64,000 nucleotides of DNA. It comes from Acinetobacter shaoyimingii (GTDB lineage: Bacteria > Pseudomonadota > Gammaproteobacteria > Pseudomonadales > Moraxellaceae). The notes under the pieces were generated by a model. That model had not been told where the DNA came from, searched no databases, and saw nothing but the letters and a program-made list of their open reading frames with translations. Location: NCBI RefSeq assembly GCF_011578045.1, contig NZ_CP049801.1, positions 1,426,001 through 1,490,000 on the forward strand. Direction: 5' to 3'. Positions 8,597 through 18,210 of the stretch are shown piece by piece (positions within the stretch are counted from its first letter, which is position 1; each line of letters opens with the position of its first letter). A program made the translations under genes and the position numbers.

Positions 8597-9376
8597 ATGG
8601 CTGCATATGTCTTTGATGGCACCATGACAGGGCTTTTGAGCTGTGTGTTTCGTGCGTTTCAATTTAAAGAATTCGATGTGCAAATCTTGACGCATGATCA
8701 TGTACAAACAGGTTTATTTGATGTTGTGGTAGTTGTGGAATCGAATGATGAGCATGGTCAGCGTGTTTGGCAGGGTTTAAAACAAAAAGTTTCTGCCAAT
8801 GGGTTGCGAAATTTTTATTACACCTTTTTATCGGAACAGGTGAACGCATTTCAGCATTTGTTTAATTTTAGCGTTTATGCTTTTCAATCTCAACGACCGA
8901 TTGATCGTGATTATGGGCATGTCGACGTGCTGGGTATTTCACAATGGGCCAAACAAGTGGGCAGGGAAAAGCACCGCATGGAAGCTTTTGTACGCTTTAA
9001 AAAATGCCAAGATGGTTTATTTTTAAGTTTAGTGCGTCCCGATTTTAATGTATTGCCCTTGATTGAGCGGCATTTTAAATCGCGTTATCAAGATCAAAAA
9101 TGGCTGATTTATGATGAAAAACGTCAATACGGCATCTACTATGACTTAAGCCAAGTGCATCAGGTTCACATGAATCCTCATGCGATTGATGAACATATTG
9201 AAACAGGTTTTAGTCAAAGCTTTAGTATAGAACTCGATGATGAAGAGGTACTTTATGACCAACTCTGGAAAGATTATTTCAATAGCGTGAATATTCAAGC
9301 GCGTAAGAATCTAAAATTGCACATTCAATATGTACCTAAACGGTATTGGCGTTATATGAATGAAAAAATAATTTAG
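8597..9376 (+). CDS. DUF4130-type probable DNA metabolism protein
   Basis: A 259-residue protein that regularly accompanies the radical SAM gene just upstream. It starts AAYVFDGTMTGLLSCVFRAF, the conserved beginning of this family, and carries RKNLKLHIQYVPKRYWRYM near the end, also family-typical. In some bacteria this domain is fused to uracil-DNA glycosylase; here it is free and no glycosylase gene is nearby. The longer reading frame begins at 8528 inside the upstream gene, but the ATG at 8597 has AAGG at 8582-8585 and matches the family N-terminus. Inferred role: DNA repair or base modification together with its partner. Confidence 0.8.
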   Translation: MAAYVFDGTMTGLLSCVFRAFQFKEFDVQILTHDHVQTGLFDVVVVVESNDEHGQRVWQGLKQKVSANGLRNFYYTFLSEQVNAFQHLFNFSVYAFQSQRPIDRDYGHVDVLGISQWAKQVGREKHRMEAFVRFKKCQDGLFLSLVRPDFNVLPLIERHFKSRYQDQKWLIYDEKRQYGIYYDLSQVHQVHMNPHAIDEHIETGFSQSFSIELDDEEVLYDQLWKDYFNSVNIQARKNLKLHIQYVPKRYWRYMNEKII

Positions 9377-9453
9377 TCATAAATAAATTATTTAATTAAG
9401 ACACTATTGTTTATCTTGGTTCTAATTCATAATAAAAAAATCATGAATTTTGA

Positions 9454-9882
9454 ATGAAAATGAAGCAATTTGAGATGAAAATTATCGATAAATATGTGTA
9501 TAAGACATACCTAATTGTTTGTCTAAGCTTAGGTAGTTCAAATGCATTTGCTGCGAATGCGCCAAATTGGGTTAAGTTGGGTGCTTTCGATGACAATTTT
9601 TATAAAATCAATACAGTCATTGATCCGCAAGCAGTTTATCCAAGCAATATGAGCTATGAGTTATTACAAGTCATTCAACATCCATCCACGCGTGTTAAAA
9701 CGATATCTCGTTCTTTGGTCGTCGACTGTGAAGGTAGTGGTTATCAAGTGTTGAGCGCTTCACTTTGGGACAAGCAAGATAACTATATTGCAAAAAACAC
9801 CCAAGATCTGTTGCAACAAGAGGATATTGTTGTTTTACCCAAATATATTGTGAAAAAAGTAAAAAAAGCAGTATGTAAATGA
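9454..9882 (+). CDS. Hypothetical secreted protein
   Basis: A 142-residue protein with a basic N-terminus, a hydrophobic segment and a probable signal peptidase I site after NAFA (about residue 34). The mature part (about 108 residues) has two cysteines, one in VDCEG and one near the end in AVCK, which could form a disulfide in the periplasm. Its pattern (a W near the start, a YKINT block, a central LVVDCE) recalls the surface-adhesin E-like small proteins common in Acinetobacter, a weak resemblance. The start may instead be the ATG at 9475. Single gene, function unknown. Confidence 0.6.
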   Translation: MKMKQFEMKIIDKYVYKTYLIVCLSLGSSNAFAANAPNWVKLGAFDDNFYKINTVIDPQAVYPSNMSYELLQVIQHPSTRVKTISRSLVVDCEGSGYQVLSASLWDKQDNYIAKNTQDLLQQEDIVVLPKYIVKKVKKAVCK

Positions 9883-10058
9883 TGATCCAATTTAAGATAA
9901 TTCAAGCTAATTGAGCTATTTTTCAATATGTTTTGACAGAGGCACTTGTATCACTATTTGCATAGCTTATTTTAATATACTTATCTAGTTCATCTTATGC
10001 TTAGATCCATAAATAATGATCATTAAAACAAGAATTTTCGCTCAATAGTAGCTCAGAT

Positions 10059-10751
10059 CTAGATTTGGAATAAGGATCCAATCCATGTTGAAAAAACCAT
10101 TGCCAAAATTCCCCAGAGTGTCACGCGTGTAGCGCCTTTAAGTAGGGAGGAACCTCCTGCATAACTAGATAATGCACCTAAAATTGCAAGGGATAAAATA
10201 CCCACAACAGCAATCGTTGGTGTTAAATAAGCTTCAGGACTAAATATAATGGTCAATGTTGGTAATAATCCGCCAATTGAAAAACTTAAGGCAGAAGAAA
10301 ATGCAGCTTGTAAAGGCTTTGCTGCCATCGCATCACTAATACCAATTTCATCTCTTGCATGTGCAGCTAAAGCATTGTGTTCAGACAATTGAACGGCAAC
10401 TTGATACGCAAGTTCTGCATCTAAACCCCGTGAAATGTAAATCTGAGTGAGTTCTTTAAGCTCAGCATGCGGATTACGTTGTAATTCACGTGCTTCAGAT
10501 TCTAAATCAGCTGCTTCAATATCTGATTGAGATTTGACTGAAATATATTCACCTGCAGCCATCGAAACAGCACCAGAAATAAGACCAGCGACACAACTAA
10601 TCAGCAATGTATTGGATGAAGCACCACTTGCAGCAATACCTAAAACTAAGCTTGTTACTGAAATAATACCGTCATTTGCTCCCAAAACTGACGCTCTTAA
10701 CCATCCAGTGCGATGGATATAATGTTGTTCATGATGATGTGAAGAGGGCAT
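10059..10751 (-). CDS. VIT-family (CCC1/VIT1-like) Fe2+/Mn2+ transporter
   Basis: A 230-residue integral membrane protein. The N-terminus has a His-rich stretch (SSHHHEQH), then the hallmark GWLRASVLGANDGIISVTSLVLGIAAS region of the first helix and AAGEYISVKSQSD of the second. A charged loop (ADLESEARELQ..E..ELT.IY..RGL) is expected to bind metal in the cytoplasm, and three further helices complete the five-helix fold. Plant and yeast homologues move iron or manganese into vacuoles; bacterial members are thought to export or detoxify these metals. Single gene, minus strand. Confidence 0.88.
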   Translation of the reverse strand: MPSSHHHEQHYIHRTGWLRASVLGANDGIISVTSLVLGIAASGASSNTLLISCVAGLISGAVSMAAGEYISVKSQSDIEAADLESEARELQRNPHAELKELTQIYISRGLDAELAYQVAVQLSEHNALAAHARDEIGISDAMAAKPLQAAFSSALSFSIGGLLPTLTIIFSPEAYLTPTIAVVGILSLAILGALSSYAGGSSLLKGATRVTLWGILAMVFSTWIGSLFQI

Positions 10752-10994
10752 GGTTTTTAAGAATTGATTTTAAAAATGGTGTCCAGCTTATAAGAAACAA
10801 ATGAACAAAATCAATCTAATTTATAATGTTCATTATCCTAAATGATGAGAATATTAGGGTAGAGTAATGATATTTCGTGAATGTAAAACACGACCTATGG
10901 CTATTTAATCTATTAATTTGGCGTGTTTTTATATTGGATGATATAGCTTAAAAAACTCATAAAGTACAAGGTTTAGATTAAATCTATAAAAAAC

Positions 10995-11024
10995 AAAAAA
11001 AGCCTCTACATGAGAGGCTTTTTT
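10995..11024. terminator. Bidirectional terminator
   Basis: AAAAAAGCCTCT / AGAGGCTTTTTT with a five-base loop, directly downstream of the alanine-rich lipoprotein gene on the minus strand. Confidence 0.9.
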
Positions 11025-11032
11025 AAAACAGA

Positions 11033-11386
11033 TTATTGTTGTGCTTTTTCTTTCACATTCGCTGCACCTGTTTCAACTGCTTGTGCAGCTGCGGCAGTAG
11101 CATCTTTAGCTGCTTCTTTAGCATCGTGCGCAGCATTTTCAGCGTGTGCTGCAGCATTATCTGCTGCTTGTGAAGTTGCGTCTGCTGCATTATCAACAGC
11201 TGTTGCTGTATCACTCGCAGCATTTTCTGTTGCAGTCGCAATATCATGACCAGCTTGATCAGCGGCATTTTCTAAATGTTCACCAGTTGTCGCACCTGTT
11301 TCTGGCGCTGGCTCTTTCTTACATCCAACAAGTGCAACAGTCGCAGCAAGACCTAAAGCAACAAGTAATTTATTCATTTTTGACAT
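11033..11386 (-). CDS. Alanine-rich small lipoprotein
   Basis: A 117-residue protein with a lipoprotein signal (lipobox LVGC, Cys at about 22), a short Pro/Glu/Thr linker and then about 80 residues made of AxNAA, AADxA and AKDA-like units without proline. The periodicity predicts one long amphipathic helix, like late-embryogenesis or apolipoprotein-type repeats. Such proteins may sit along the outer membrane or peptidoglycan; no enzymatic role is likely. Alternative-frame reading frames across this region come from the repetitive GC-biased codons. It has its own terminator and an ATG preceded by AGGATG-type Shine-Dalgarno sequence. Confidence 0.75.
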   Translation of the reverse strand: MSKMNKLLVALGLAATVALVGCKKEPAPETGATTGEHLENAADQAGHDIATATENAASDTATAVDNAADATSQAADNAAAHAENAAHDAKEAAKDATAAAAQAVETGAANVKEKAQQ

Positions 11387-11541
11387 CCTTTTTATAGACC
11401 TATTATTTATTATTCAATGAAATTTTGAGAGATAAAATTTGATCATCTCAACATAAAATATATCATGAATGAATGTAATATATACAATTGCCAATGCTGG
11501 AAATATTATAAATTGTAAATTTTATATATATTTAGACTTAA

Positions 11542-11571
11542 AAAAGCCTCATGTATATACATGAGGCTTTT
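11542..11571. terminator. Terminator downstream of ahpF
   Basis: A perfect palindrome AAAAGCCTCATGTAT / ATACATGAGGCTTTT, 25 bases beyond the ahpF stop codon on the minus strand. Confidence 0.9.
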
Positions 11572-11596
11572 AAAAAGCATGAATCAATTCTTAATC

Positions 11597-13161
11597 TTAC
11601 TGACCAGAACGAATCATATAATCAAATGCTGAAAGTGATGCTTTTGCACCTTCACCTGTGGCAATGATGATTTGTTTGTATGGCACAGTTGTACAGTCAC
11701 CTGCAGCAAATACACCTTTCACATTGGTTTCGTTACGATCATTGATGATGATCTCACCACGGTTTGAAAGTTCCACAGCTGTTTCTTTTAAGAAGTCAGT
11801 GTTTGGTAACAAACCAATTTGTACAAAGATCCCTGCAAGCTCGATCGTTTTGATTTCATCAGTCGCACGATCTTTGTATTTAAGTGCAGTTACTTGTGAA
11901 CCATCACCCACCACTTCAGTTGAAAGTGCATTTAAAATCACAGTGGTGTTTGGCAAGCTGTTCAATTTGTCTTGAAGCACTTGGTCGGCACGGAGTTTAG
12001 TATCAAACTCAACCAATGTTACATGCTCAACAATACCAGCAAGGTCAATTGCCGCTTCAACACCTGAGTTACCTCCACCAATCACTGCAACACGTTTTCC
12101 TTTGAACAAAGGACCATCACAGTGTGGGCAGTAAGCAACACCACGGGTTTTATACTCTTTCTCACCTGGAACATTCATTTCTCTCCAACGTGCACCTGTA
12201 GAAAGAATAATGGTTTTAGATTCAAGTTTGGCACCATTCTCTAAAGTCACTTCAACTAGACCGTTGGTAGTTTCAGCTGCACCTTTGATGCCTGACACTT
12301 TTTGCAAGTTCATGATGTCGACACCATACTCACGTACATGTGCTTCCATCTCAGCTGCAAACTTCGGACCTTGTGTTTTTTGCACGGATGTGAAGTTTTC
12401 AATGTCCATGGTATCCATCACTTGACCGCCCATGCGCTCAGCTACGATACCAGTTTTAATGCCTTTACGTGCTGCATAGATGGCTGCTGTGTTTCCTGCA
12501 GGACCACCGCCAATTACAAGTACATCAAACGCATCTTTGGCATTGAGTTTTCAGCATCTTTCGCTGTTGCACCGGTATCCAATTTCGCGATGATTTCTTC
12601 CAATGTCATACGACCTTGACCGATGTGCTCACTGTTTTGGAATAACATAGGAACCGCCATAATTTTGCGTTCTTCAACTTCATCTTGGAAGAATGCACCA
12701 TCAATCATGGTTGCTGTTGTGCCAGGGTTATAGATGGCAATCAAATTTAATGCTTGAACTACGTCTGGGCAGTTATGGCAGCTGAGCGATACGAACACAT
12801 CAAAATCAGCTGTTAAGTTTAAGCCTTTGATTTGTGCTAAAACTTCGTCAGAGACTTTTGGTGCATAGCCCGATACTTGTAACAAAGCCAAGATCAAAGA
12901 TGTGAATTCGTGACCCATCGGTAAACCAGCAAAGTTCACACGAGGTTGTTCACCCACTTTTGCAATGCCAAAACTTGGCGCACGAGCGTTTGTACCATCA
13001 AAACGTGCAGTCACTTGATCTGAAAGTGCAGCAACTTCAGTGACCAATTCTTTAATTTTGTCTGATTTGTCAGAGCCATTTAAAGTGGCCACCAATTCGA
13101 TTGGGCTTTCAAGGCGTTCAAGGAGTGTTTTTAATTGAGCAGAAGTGTTTTGATCTAACAT
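11597..13161 (-). pseudogene. ahpF: Alkyl hydroperoxide reductase subunit F, frameshifted as read
   Basis: AhpF moves electrons from NADH to AhpC for peroxide reduction. The N-terminal half (13161 to about 12548) has the thioredoxin-like domain with C128-x2-C131 (SCHNC). The C-terminal half has FAD-binding VIGGGPAGN, redox pair CPHC and NAD-binding VIGGGNSG, ending with ATG-type FAD motif near FAAGDC. The halves are in different frames: after DAEN the first frame goes off to a stop at 12514, and adding one A to the A4 run (T4 at 12548-12551 on the plus strand) gives [18 protein letters not shown], the expected sequence. Start 13161 has GGAG nine bases upstream. Either a real mutation or a base-calling error. 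Confidence 0.85.
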
Positions 13162-13801
13162 TGCTAACGTCTCCAAAGGAGTAAATTTATCTGATGGAGC
13201 TATGATAAGGGAAAGATAAAAATAGATAAAACAGTTTGTTTTAATACTTGTAATTGGAAAAATAGATTAATTACTCATAATTTACAATGGCTAATTTGAA
13301 TACGATTAGTTAAATGAATAATAGATTTAATTATCTGCGTATGATGATTAAATTTATGAATTCTTTAATATGTTGGTATTTGTATTTAATAATATATTTT
13401 TATATCTATAAAATAAGAATATATGTTTTTATTTTATTTTACATATAATCAATTTAACTGATATTTAAATAATATTATTATATAATGTTAATTTTATTAT
13501 AATTGTTAATTTTGACTTAATGGATAAATTATAAAAATTTCTTAATGTAAGTAAATAATGAAAAAATGATATTTTTTATGACAATAATGATTGAATAGTA
13601 ATAACAAATCATGCTAGTTTGTGTGTGTTAGTATTAATATCAATTATAGATTTAATAAAAATAAATTTATAAAACTGCATTTAAATACAGAAAGGCTTTA
13701 GGTTATTAATATATAACTTAAAAAGAATCCTAAAAACTTTATAAATAAAAAGTTGTTTTAGGGTAATAAAAAACATCTAAACATAAGAAGTGGGGTAATA
13801 C
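13162..13801. other. AT-rich intergenic region, 640 bases
   Basis: Lies between the divergent ahpF and roadblock-like genes and must hold both promoters. It is very AT-rich with many short A and T runs. I see no open reading frame of note, no repeat and no clear hairpin. An OxyR site for ahpF is expected near 13170-13260 but I cannot point to one. Confidence 0.5.
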
Positions 13802-14161
13802 ATGGCTAATCTTTCATTAGATAAATTAGTTGATATCGATGGTTTCATTTGTGCAGCGCTTGTTGACAGTGAAAGTGGACTTTCTTTGGCAACAGCTGGG
13901 GGCGGAGGTATTGACTTAGAGTTAGCAGCAGCAGGTAACACTGAAGTGGTTCGCGCAAAACGTAAAGTTGCTAAAGCATTAAAATTAGACGATCAAATTG
14001 AAGACATCTTAATTACTTTGGGTAAACAATACCATTTAATTCGTCCATTAGAATCAAATGAAAATCTTTTCCTTTATCTAGTTTTAGATCGTGCTAAGTC
14101 AAACTTAGCAATGGCTCGCCATGAGTTAAAAGGATTTGAAAAAGAGTTAGATTTCACCTGA
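13802..14161 (+). CDS. Roadblock/LC7-like domain protein
   Basis: A 119-residue single-domain protein. The start ([25 protein letters not shown] in outline) and the pattern of alternating strands and helices match the roadblock/LC7 fold, which in bacteria partners with small GTPases such as MglA or acts as a dimeric scaffold. No GTPase gene is nearby. It is preceded by a 640-base AT-rich gap, a GGGG-type ribosome-binding site (AGTGGGGTAATAC before ATG), and followed by a strong terminator, so it is a single-gene unit. Fold assignment is by eye; function unknown. Confidence 0.65.
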   Translation: MANLSLDKLVDIDGFICAALVDSESGLSLATAGGGGIDLELAAAGNTEVVRAKRKVAKALKLDDQIEDILITLGKQYHLIRPLESNENLFLYLVLDRAKSNLAMARHELKGFEKELDFT

Positions 14162-14175
14162 TTCATTTTGAAACA

Positions 14176-14203
14176 AAAAACTCGCCGAATGGCGAGTTTT
14201 TTT
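14176..14203 (+). terminator. Rho-independent terminator
   Basis: ACTCGCC / GGCGAGT with a GAAT loop and seven T residues, 15 bases after the roadblock-like gene. Confidence 0.9.
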
Positions 14204-14268
14204 ATGTTGCAATGTTTTTTAATCCTGGAGTCCGTTATTATGTTTATGAATAAAGCAGAGAACGATGA

Positions 14269-14487
14269 ATGATGAAACGTGGAATTTACAAACATTATAA
14301 GGGTAATTTATATCAAGTGTTTCATGTGGCGACGCACAGTGAAACACGTGAAGAATTGGTCGTGTATCAATGTCTTTATGGTGATTACTCCATGTGGGTA
14401 AGACCTTTAGAGATGTTTAAAGAAAAAGTGACATTAAGTAGTGGGGTTGAATTACCAAGATTTGAGTTGCTACAAGAAACCGAATAA
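14269..14487 (+). CDS. DUF1653 domain protein
   Basis: A 72-residue protein matching DUF1653 over its full length: [22 protein letters not shown], then [20 protein letters not shown], then the PRFELL ending. The family is a small, widely distributed beta-barrel-like domain of unknown role. Start could be either of two adjacent ATG codons (14269 or 14272). Single gene. Confidence 0.85.
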   Translation: MMKRGIYKHYKGNLYQVFHVATHSETREELVVYQCLYGDYSMWVRPLEMFKEKVTLSSGVELPRFELLQETE

Positions 14488-15036
14488 ATTGTCTTAATAC
14501 TGTCTGCTTCAATTAAAAAGTATCACGTGTTATCTAAGGCTCATAACAACATTGTTTAAAATAACAATATGAGCCTTGGCTGTGACGTTGAGCAAAATTA
14601 GATGTTTTATAACGCCATTTATTGCATTTGAAACAACACAAAAAGATCAGCTAGCGCGTTATAGAAATATTGAGCCTGAATCTGAACAGTACCTAGCAAT
14701 GTTTATACGTGAAGAACAATAAAATCAATTTAAGAAATTGGAACATCAATAGGGTGTTCAACTTTATGGCTGGCAGATGCAGCAAAAGTCAATCAAGCAA
14801 ATATGACGACATTGGAAGTTGATGCAAAAAGAATAAAAAATTGAATAATATCGGATGTTGAACTTGAATGTTATCTGAGGTGCTGGTCTTATTTAATCCA
14901 GCTCATGAATCGGAGAATGAGTATTCATGGTGACATATAAAGATCATCATACGTCACCGTAAGAAAATAATGGCTAAGAATAAATTCTTCACTATATCAA
15001 TCTGAATGAAGAAATTTTTGCTTAAACAAGAGCTAA
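14488..15036 (+). pseudogene. Possible decayed gene remnant in a 549-base gap
   Basis: The gap holds protein-like fragments in shifting frames. One runs from about 14612 to a TAA at 14720 (ending LAMFIREEQ). A second, around 14763-14844, reads STLWLADAAKVNQAN and then MTTLEVDAKRIKN to a stop. The pattern suggests one old rightward gene broken by stops and shifts; no family is recognisable. Also present at 14536-14577 is an inverted repeat AAGGCTCATA / TATGAGCCTT enclosing a second one (ATTGTT / AACAAT), without a T run. I see nothing else. Confidence 0.25.
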
Positions 15037-15243
15037 TTACTGGATTGAAATTTTTGTAAAGTGTAAATCATATTCTAAGTATTTATGTACAAAGGCTGTT
15101 TTGTCTTGAGATCTCAACAGATTGTCATAAATGAAATTCGGAACAGGATGGTACAGTTCTCCAGAACCATTGTTATAAAAAATTTTTAGATATCGTGATA
15201 AAGAATCATATTTCCAAGAAGTGACGGCAAGCGATGTTCCCAT
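15037..15243 (-). CDS. KTSC-domain-like small protein
   Basis: A 68-residue protein in the pattern of the KTSC domain: a VTSWKYD strand, LKIFYNNGSGELYHPVP with the usual Y-x-VP turn, then a helix ending FVHKYLEYD. The domain is small, sometimes associated with nucleic acid enzymes, and its role is unknown. The reading frame opens at 15264, but the ATG at 15243 is preferred because AAGGAGG lies six bases upstream, one of the strongest ribosome-binding sites in the window. Single gene. Confidence 0.7.
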   Translation of the reverse strand: MGTSLAVTSWKYDSLSRYLKIFYNNGSGELYHPVPNFIYDNLLRSQDKTAFVHKYLEYDLHFTKISIQ

Positions 15244-15384
15244 AAACGACCTCCTTATGATCAAGCAAAGTAGTAAGCTACTTAATTGAACTTATGACAT
15301 AACTTTCTCTAGATGTATAGTAAATTTGTGAATATTTAAGCATTTTTATCGGTAATGATATCTTCAAAATAGATGAGATTTTAA

Positions 15385-15419
15385 AAGGAAAAAATGAGTG
15401 ACCAAAATCACGGTCACTC
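15385..15419 (-). terminator. Terminator of the CsgG-like gene
   Basis: On the minus strand GAGTGACC / GGTCACTC with an eight-base loop followed by ATTTTTT, 28 bases past the CsgG-like stop codon. Confidence 0.85.
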
Positions 15420-15446
15420 AAGTTTTATATTATGATATGAATATGA

Positions 15447-16619
15447 TTATTGGACAACCGCCAATGAAATCCAACCAATATTACCCATTTCATCCTTCAC
15501 TTTAAGCATATTGCCAGAATATTCACCTGTAGGATAAATAATCATTTCTGGTTTTAATTGGGTAATGGTATTTGAACCTGTATCTGCTTCACTGAGTAAA
15601 CGTGCAATTTTGTTTAGAGTAATGTGTCTTTGATTGGCATATAAACCAATATTGCTATTTTGACTTGATGAAGCAACTGATTGAGTAAAATTCGTCAAAT
15701 TTGATTCATTAGACGATACGAGATTATCTTGTGTGTTGTATGCAGTCGGTTGTGCCACTGGAGGTACATAGCTTGCAGCAACGATAGGTCTTTCATACTC
15801 AACTGCTGTAGGCGCAGGTGCTCGTTTTGCAATAATTTTACCCTTATTGATTGCAGTAATTAATTGCTCAAAAGCTTCTTGATAAGCAGATTTAACCACT
15901 AAACCAATTTCAGTATTATTCCATGTTCCAAAGCCAGCTTCACCTTGAACACCATTTTTTTTACCACTCAATGATGCATTCCATGCTTTATCACTAATTT
16001 CTGCACTTGCATTCACCGATATAACTTGTTCAGTGGTACGTACATCTACAAGGCTAAGAACGACTTCAGCGGTTTTTTTATTGGTGCTACGAGAAACACC
16101 GCCCCCAATACCAATAATGCTAGACCCTTTAATACCAGCTTTACTGCCACCTGCATTTGAGTTTTGAGATAATAGCTCTGGGACTAAAACATAATCCGCC
16201 GCACGAAGTTGACCGCCACCAATATTCTGACCATTTTGTAATTGACCAGATGATGAAAGACTACGTTCTAATTGAGAAGCATTAAAACCTGCGCCACGAT
16301 CTACTAAGGTAAAGCATTTTGAGTCATTGACTGAAACTTTTAAAATACTTGTGGGAGCGGATAAACCAAATGCCATAAATGAAGATAGATCGTCAGGTTC
16401 GGCAATACTGATAGAACCCAATTGTTTGCGACATGTTGAAAGTTGTTTTTCATACATTTTCTGCATTTTGCTTAGATCTGTACCAAGACCAGGTGCACCA
16501 ATAGCAGCACCTGCAAGATTCATTAACAATGATCCTTTTGCAGAAGCATGATTTGAAAATAGTAAGCCACTTGCTAAAGAAAGTGTTAACAGCCCAATTT
16601 TGATCTTTGCTTTAAACAT
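15447..16619 (-). CDS. CsgG/HfaB-like secreted protein with C-terminal SH3-like segment
   Basis: A 390-residue exported protein (signal peptide ending SNHASA, about residue 27). Residues about 90-270 follow the CsgG-like order: KCFTLVDRG, a helix, ADYVLVPELL, a glycine-rich hairpin (SSIIGIGGGVSRS), then AEVVLSLVDVRTTEQVISVNASAE and a helix VKSAYQEAFEQLI. The C-terminal 60 residues look like an SH3-type wall-binding module (YANQRHITLNKIARLL .. GNMLKVKDEMGNIGWIS in outline). True CsgG is a lipoprotein pore; this has no lipobox and no curli genes nearby, so a periplasmic envelope role is more likely. Family call by pattern only. Confidence 0.65.
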   Translation of the reverse strand: MFKAKIKIGLLTLSLASGLLFSNHASAKGSLLMNLAGAAIGAPGLGTDLSKMQKMYEKQLSTCRKQLGSISIAEPDDLSSFMAFGLSAPTSILKVSVNDSKCFTLVDRGAGFNASQLERSLSSSGQLQNGQNIGGGQLRAADYVLVPELLSQNSNAGGSKAGIKGSSIIGIGGGVSRSTNKKTAEVVLSLVDVRTTEQVISVNASAEISDKAWNASLSGKKNGVQGEAGFGTWNNTEIGLVVKSAYQEAFEQLITAINKGKIIAKRAPAPTAVEYERPIVAASYVPPVAQPTAYNTQDNLVSSNESNLTNFTQSVASSSQNSNIGLYANQRHITLNKIARLLSEADTGSNTITQLKPEMIIYPTGEYSGNMLKVKDEMGNIGWISLAVVQ

Positions 16620-17045
16620 AAATAATCCCCATTAGAATTTAAAGTTTTTGGTACTAAGTGATAAATTCCATTTAGTTTGGTGCTATTGAGTAATATGGCT
16701 TATCAATACATTAAAATAATTAAGAATTAATTTATAAGTGCTTAATTATGTATCTGATAAATAAAAATATATTACAATTATAATAACAATATTAAATTGA
16801 AATATAAATTGATTAATGGTTTTGGAATTGATAAATATTTTTTAAGAACTTTAAGTCAACGAAGTGAATTGGATTTTCTGTATTTGTATAAGCCATCGAT
16901 TCCTGATTGATCGAATCAGATAGCGCTTGCGAATGATCTGTATGAGTTTTGATTTTTATGTTTTGTAAGCTCGTTGAATGTTGAATGTGCTCACGTAATA
17001 AACAGATCTATTGCAATATCGATAAAGCTAATAATATTTAGGCTT
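16620..17045. other. Intergenic region, about 430 bases
   Basis: Upstream of the CsgG-like gene and downstream of ahpC, both on the minus strand. It must hold the promoter of the CsgG-like gene. AT-rich; no ORF, repeat or hairpin of note apart from the ahpC terminator at its end. Confidence 0.4.
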
Positions 17046-17078
17046 AAAAAAACCACGCAATAAGCGTGGTTTTTTAGT
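17046..17078. terminator. Terminator downstream of ahpC
   Basis: AAAAAACCACGC / GCGTGGTTTTTT hairpin, just past the ahpC stop codon (17092) on the minus strand. Confidence 0.9.
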
Positions 17079-17091
17079 TTAATCTAAAAAA

Positions 17092-17655
17092 TTAGATTTT
17101 ACCCACTAGGTCGATAGAAGGAGCTAAAGTAGCGTCGCCTTCTTTCCATTTAGCTGGGCAAACTTCACCTGGGTGAGAATGTACGTATTGAGCTGCTTTA
17201 ACTTTACGAAGAAGTTCAGAAGCATCACGGCCAACACCACCAGCGTTGATTTCAACGATTTGGATTTTGCCTTCAGGATCGATAACGAAAGTACCACGGT
17301 CAGCAAGGCCATCAGCTTCGATTAATACGTCAAAGTTTTTAGCAAGAGTCCAGTTCGCATCACCAACCATTACGTATTGGATTTTTTTGATTTCTTCAGA
17401 AGAATCGTGCCAAGCTTTGTGCGTGAAGTGAGTGTCAGTAGAAACTGAGTAGATTTCAACACCAAGTTTTTTGAATTCTTCGTAGTTGTCAGCAAGGTCA
17501 CCTAGTTCAGTTGGACAAACAAAAGTGAAGTCAGCTGGGTAGAAAAATACAACTGACCATTTACCTTTAAGATCAGCTTCAGTTACTTCGATGAATTGAC
17601 CATTTTGGAATGCAGTTGCTTTAAACGGTTTAACTTCAGTGTTAATTAAGCTCAT
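17092..17655 (-). CDS. ahpC: Alkyl hydroperoxide reductase subunit C (2-Cys peroxiredoxin)
   Basis: A 187-residue typical 2-Cys peroxiredoxin reducing H2O2 and organic peroxides. Peroxidatic C47 lies in [13 protein letters not shown], resolving C166 in GEVCPAKW. Full length for the family. The reading frame opens at 17667, but the ATG at 17655 has GGAG six bases upstream and starts with the conserved [10 protein letters not shown]. Codon use is strongly biased, as in highly expressed genes. Its reductase AhpF lies about 4 kb away on the same strand, separated by unrelated genes and several terminators. Confidence 0.97.
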   Translation of the reverse strand: MSLINTEVKPFKATAFQNGQFIEVTEADLKGKWSVVFFYPADFTFVCPTELGDLADNYEEFKKLGVEIYSVSTDTHFTHKAWHDSSEEIKKIQYVMVGDANWTLAKNFDVLIEADGLADRGTFVIDPEGKIQIVEINAGGVGRDASELLRKVKAAQYVHSHPGEVCPAKWKEGDATLAPSIDLVGKI

Positions 17656-18210
17656 CATTGTCTCCATGATTGAGGTTTGAATTTAATGTTCAATAGAATA
17701 TCGAAAGTTATCTTATTGCTGAAATAGTATTTTTACATAACAAACATCGGAAAAACCGAATTAACAGCGATGTTCTCTATTTCGCATCATCTAATATGAT
17801 GATTGTGTCATTGAATAACCAGAATTTGATCATTGAATGACAAAATCTAAGCATTTCAAGCTGAGTATTAACATGATGTTGATGATGGTAAATTTCAAGT
17901 TGAATTTAAATTATTTTTTATATGAATAGTTTATGAGCTTATTGAACATACTGATAAGTGCTAAATAAACAAAAAGAAAATACTTTATGAGCAATAATTT
18001 TTCTATGGCTTAAGCCAGAAGAATGAGAATGTAAATATTAAGAATGGCAAATTTTAAATTTAACACTTAGGGCATATCGATTCAGTAAACTAGAAGAGTT
18101 AAATTGGTACAGCATCACTGTTTTTTGGAAATGATAGCCGAGATTATCTTTATAACTGTAGCGGTAGCGCTTACAATAAGCGATTCAGTAAGTTTTAGGA
18201 TTGTGCATCT
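17656..18210. other. Divergent promoter region between ahpC and hrpA
   Basis: About 555 bases, AT-rich. Must carry the ahpC promoter (peroxide control expected, no site identified) and the hrpA promoter. A small inverted repeat CGCTTA-CAA-TAAGCG at 18168-18183 sits just before the hrpA start and could fold in its leader. Nothing else is recognised. Confidence 0.4.

Noticed and set aside
11053..11397. Alternative-frame ORFs across the alanine-rich lipoprotein gene as coding
   Set aside because: They mirror the GCN-rich repeats of the real gene and have no signal or domain; the lipoprotein frame has lipobox, start site and terminator.
14536..14577. Nested inverted repeat AAGGCTCATA / TATGAGCCTT as a terminator or MITE
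   Set aside because: No T run, no target-site duplication and no neighbouring gene end; reported only within the gap description.
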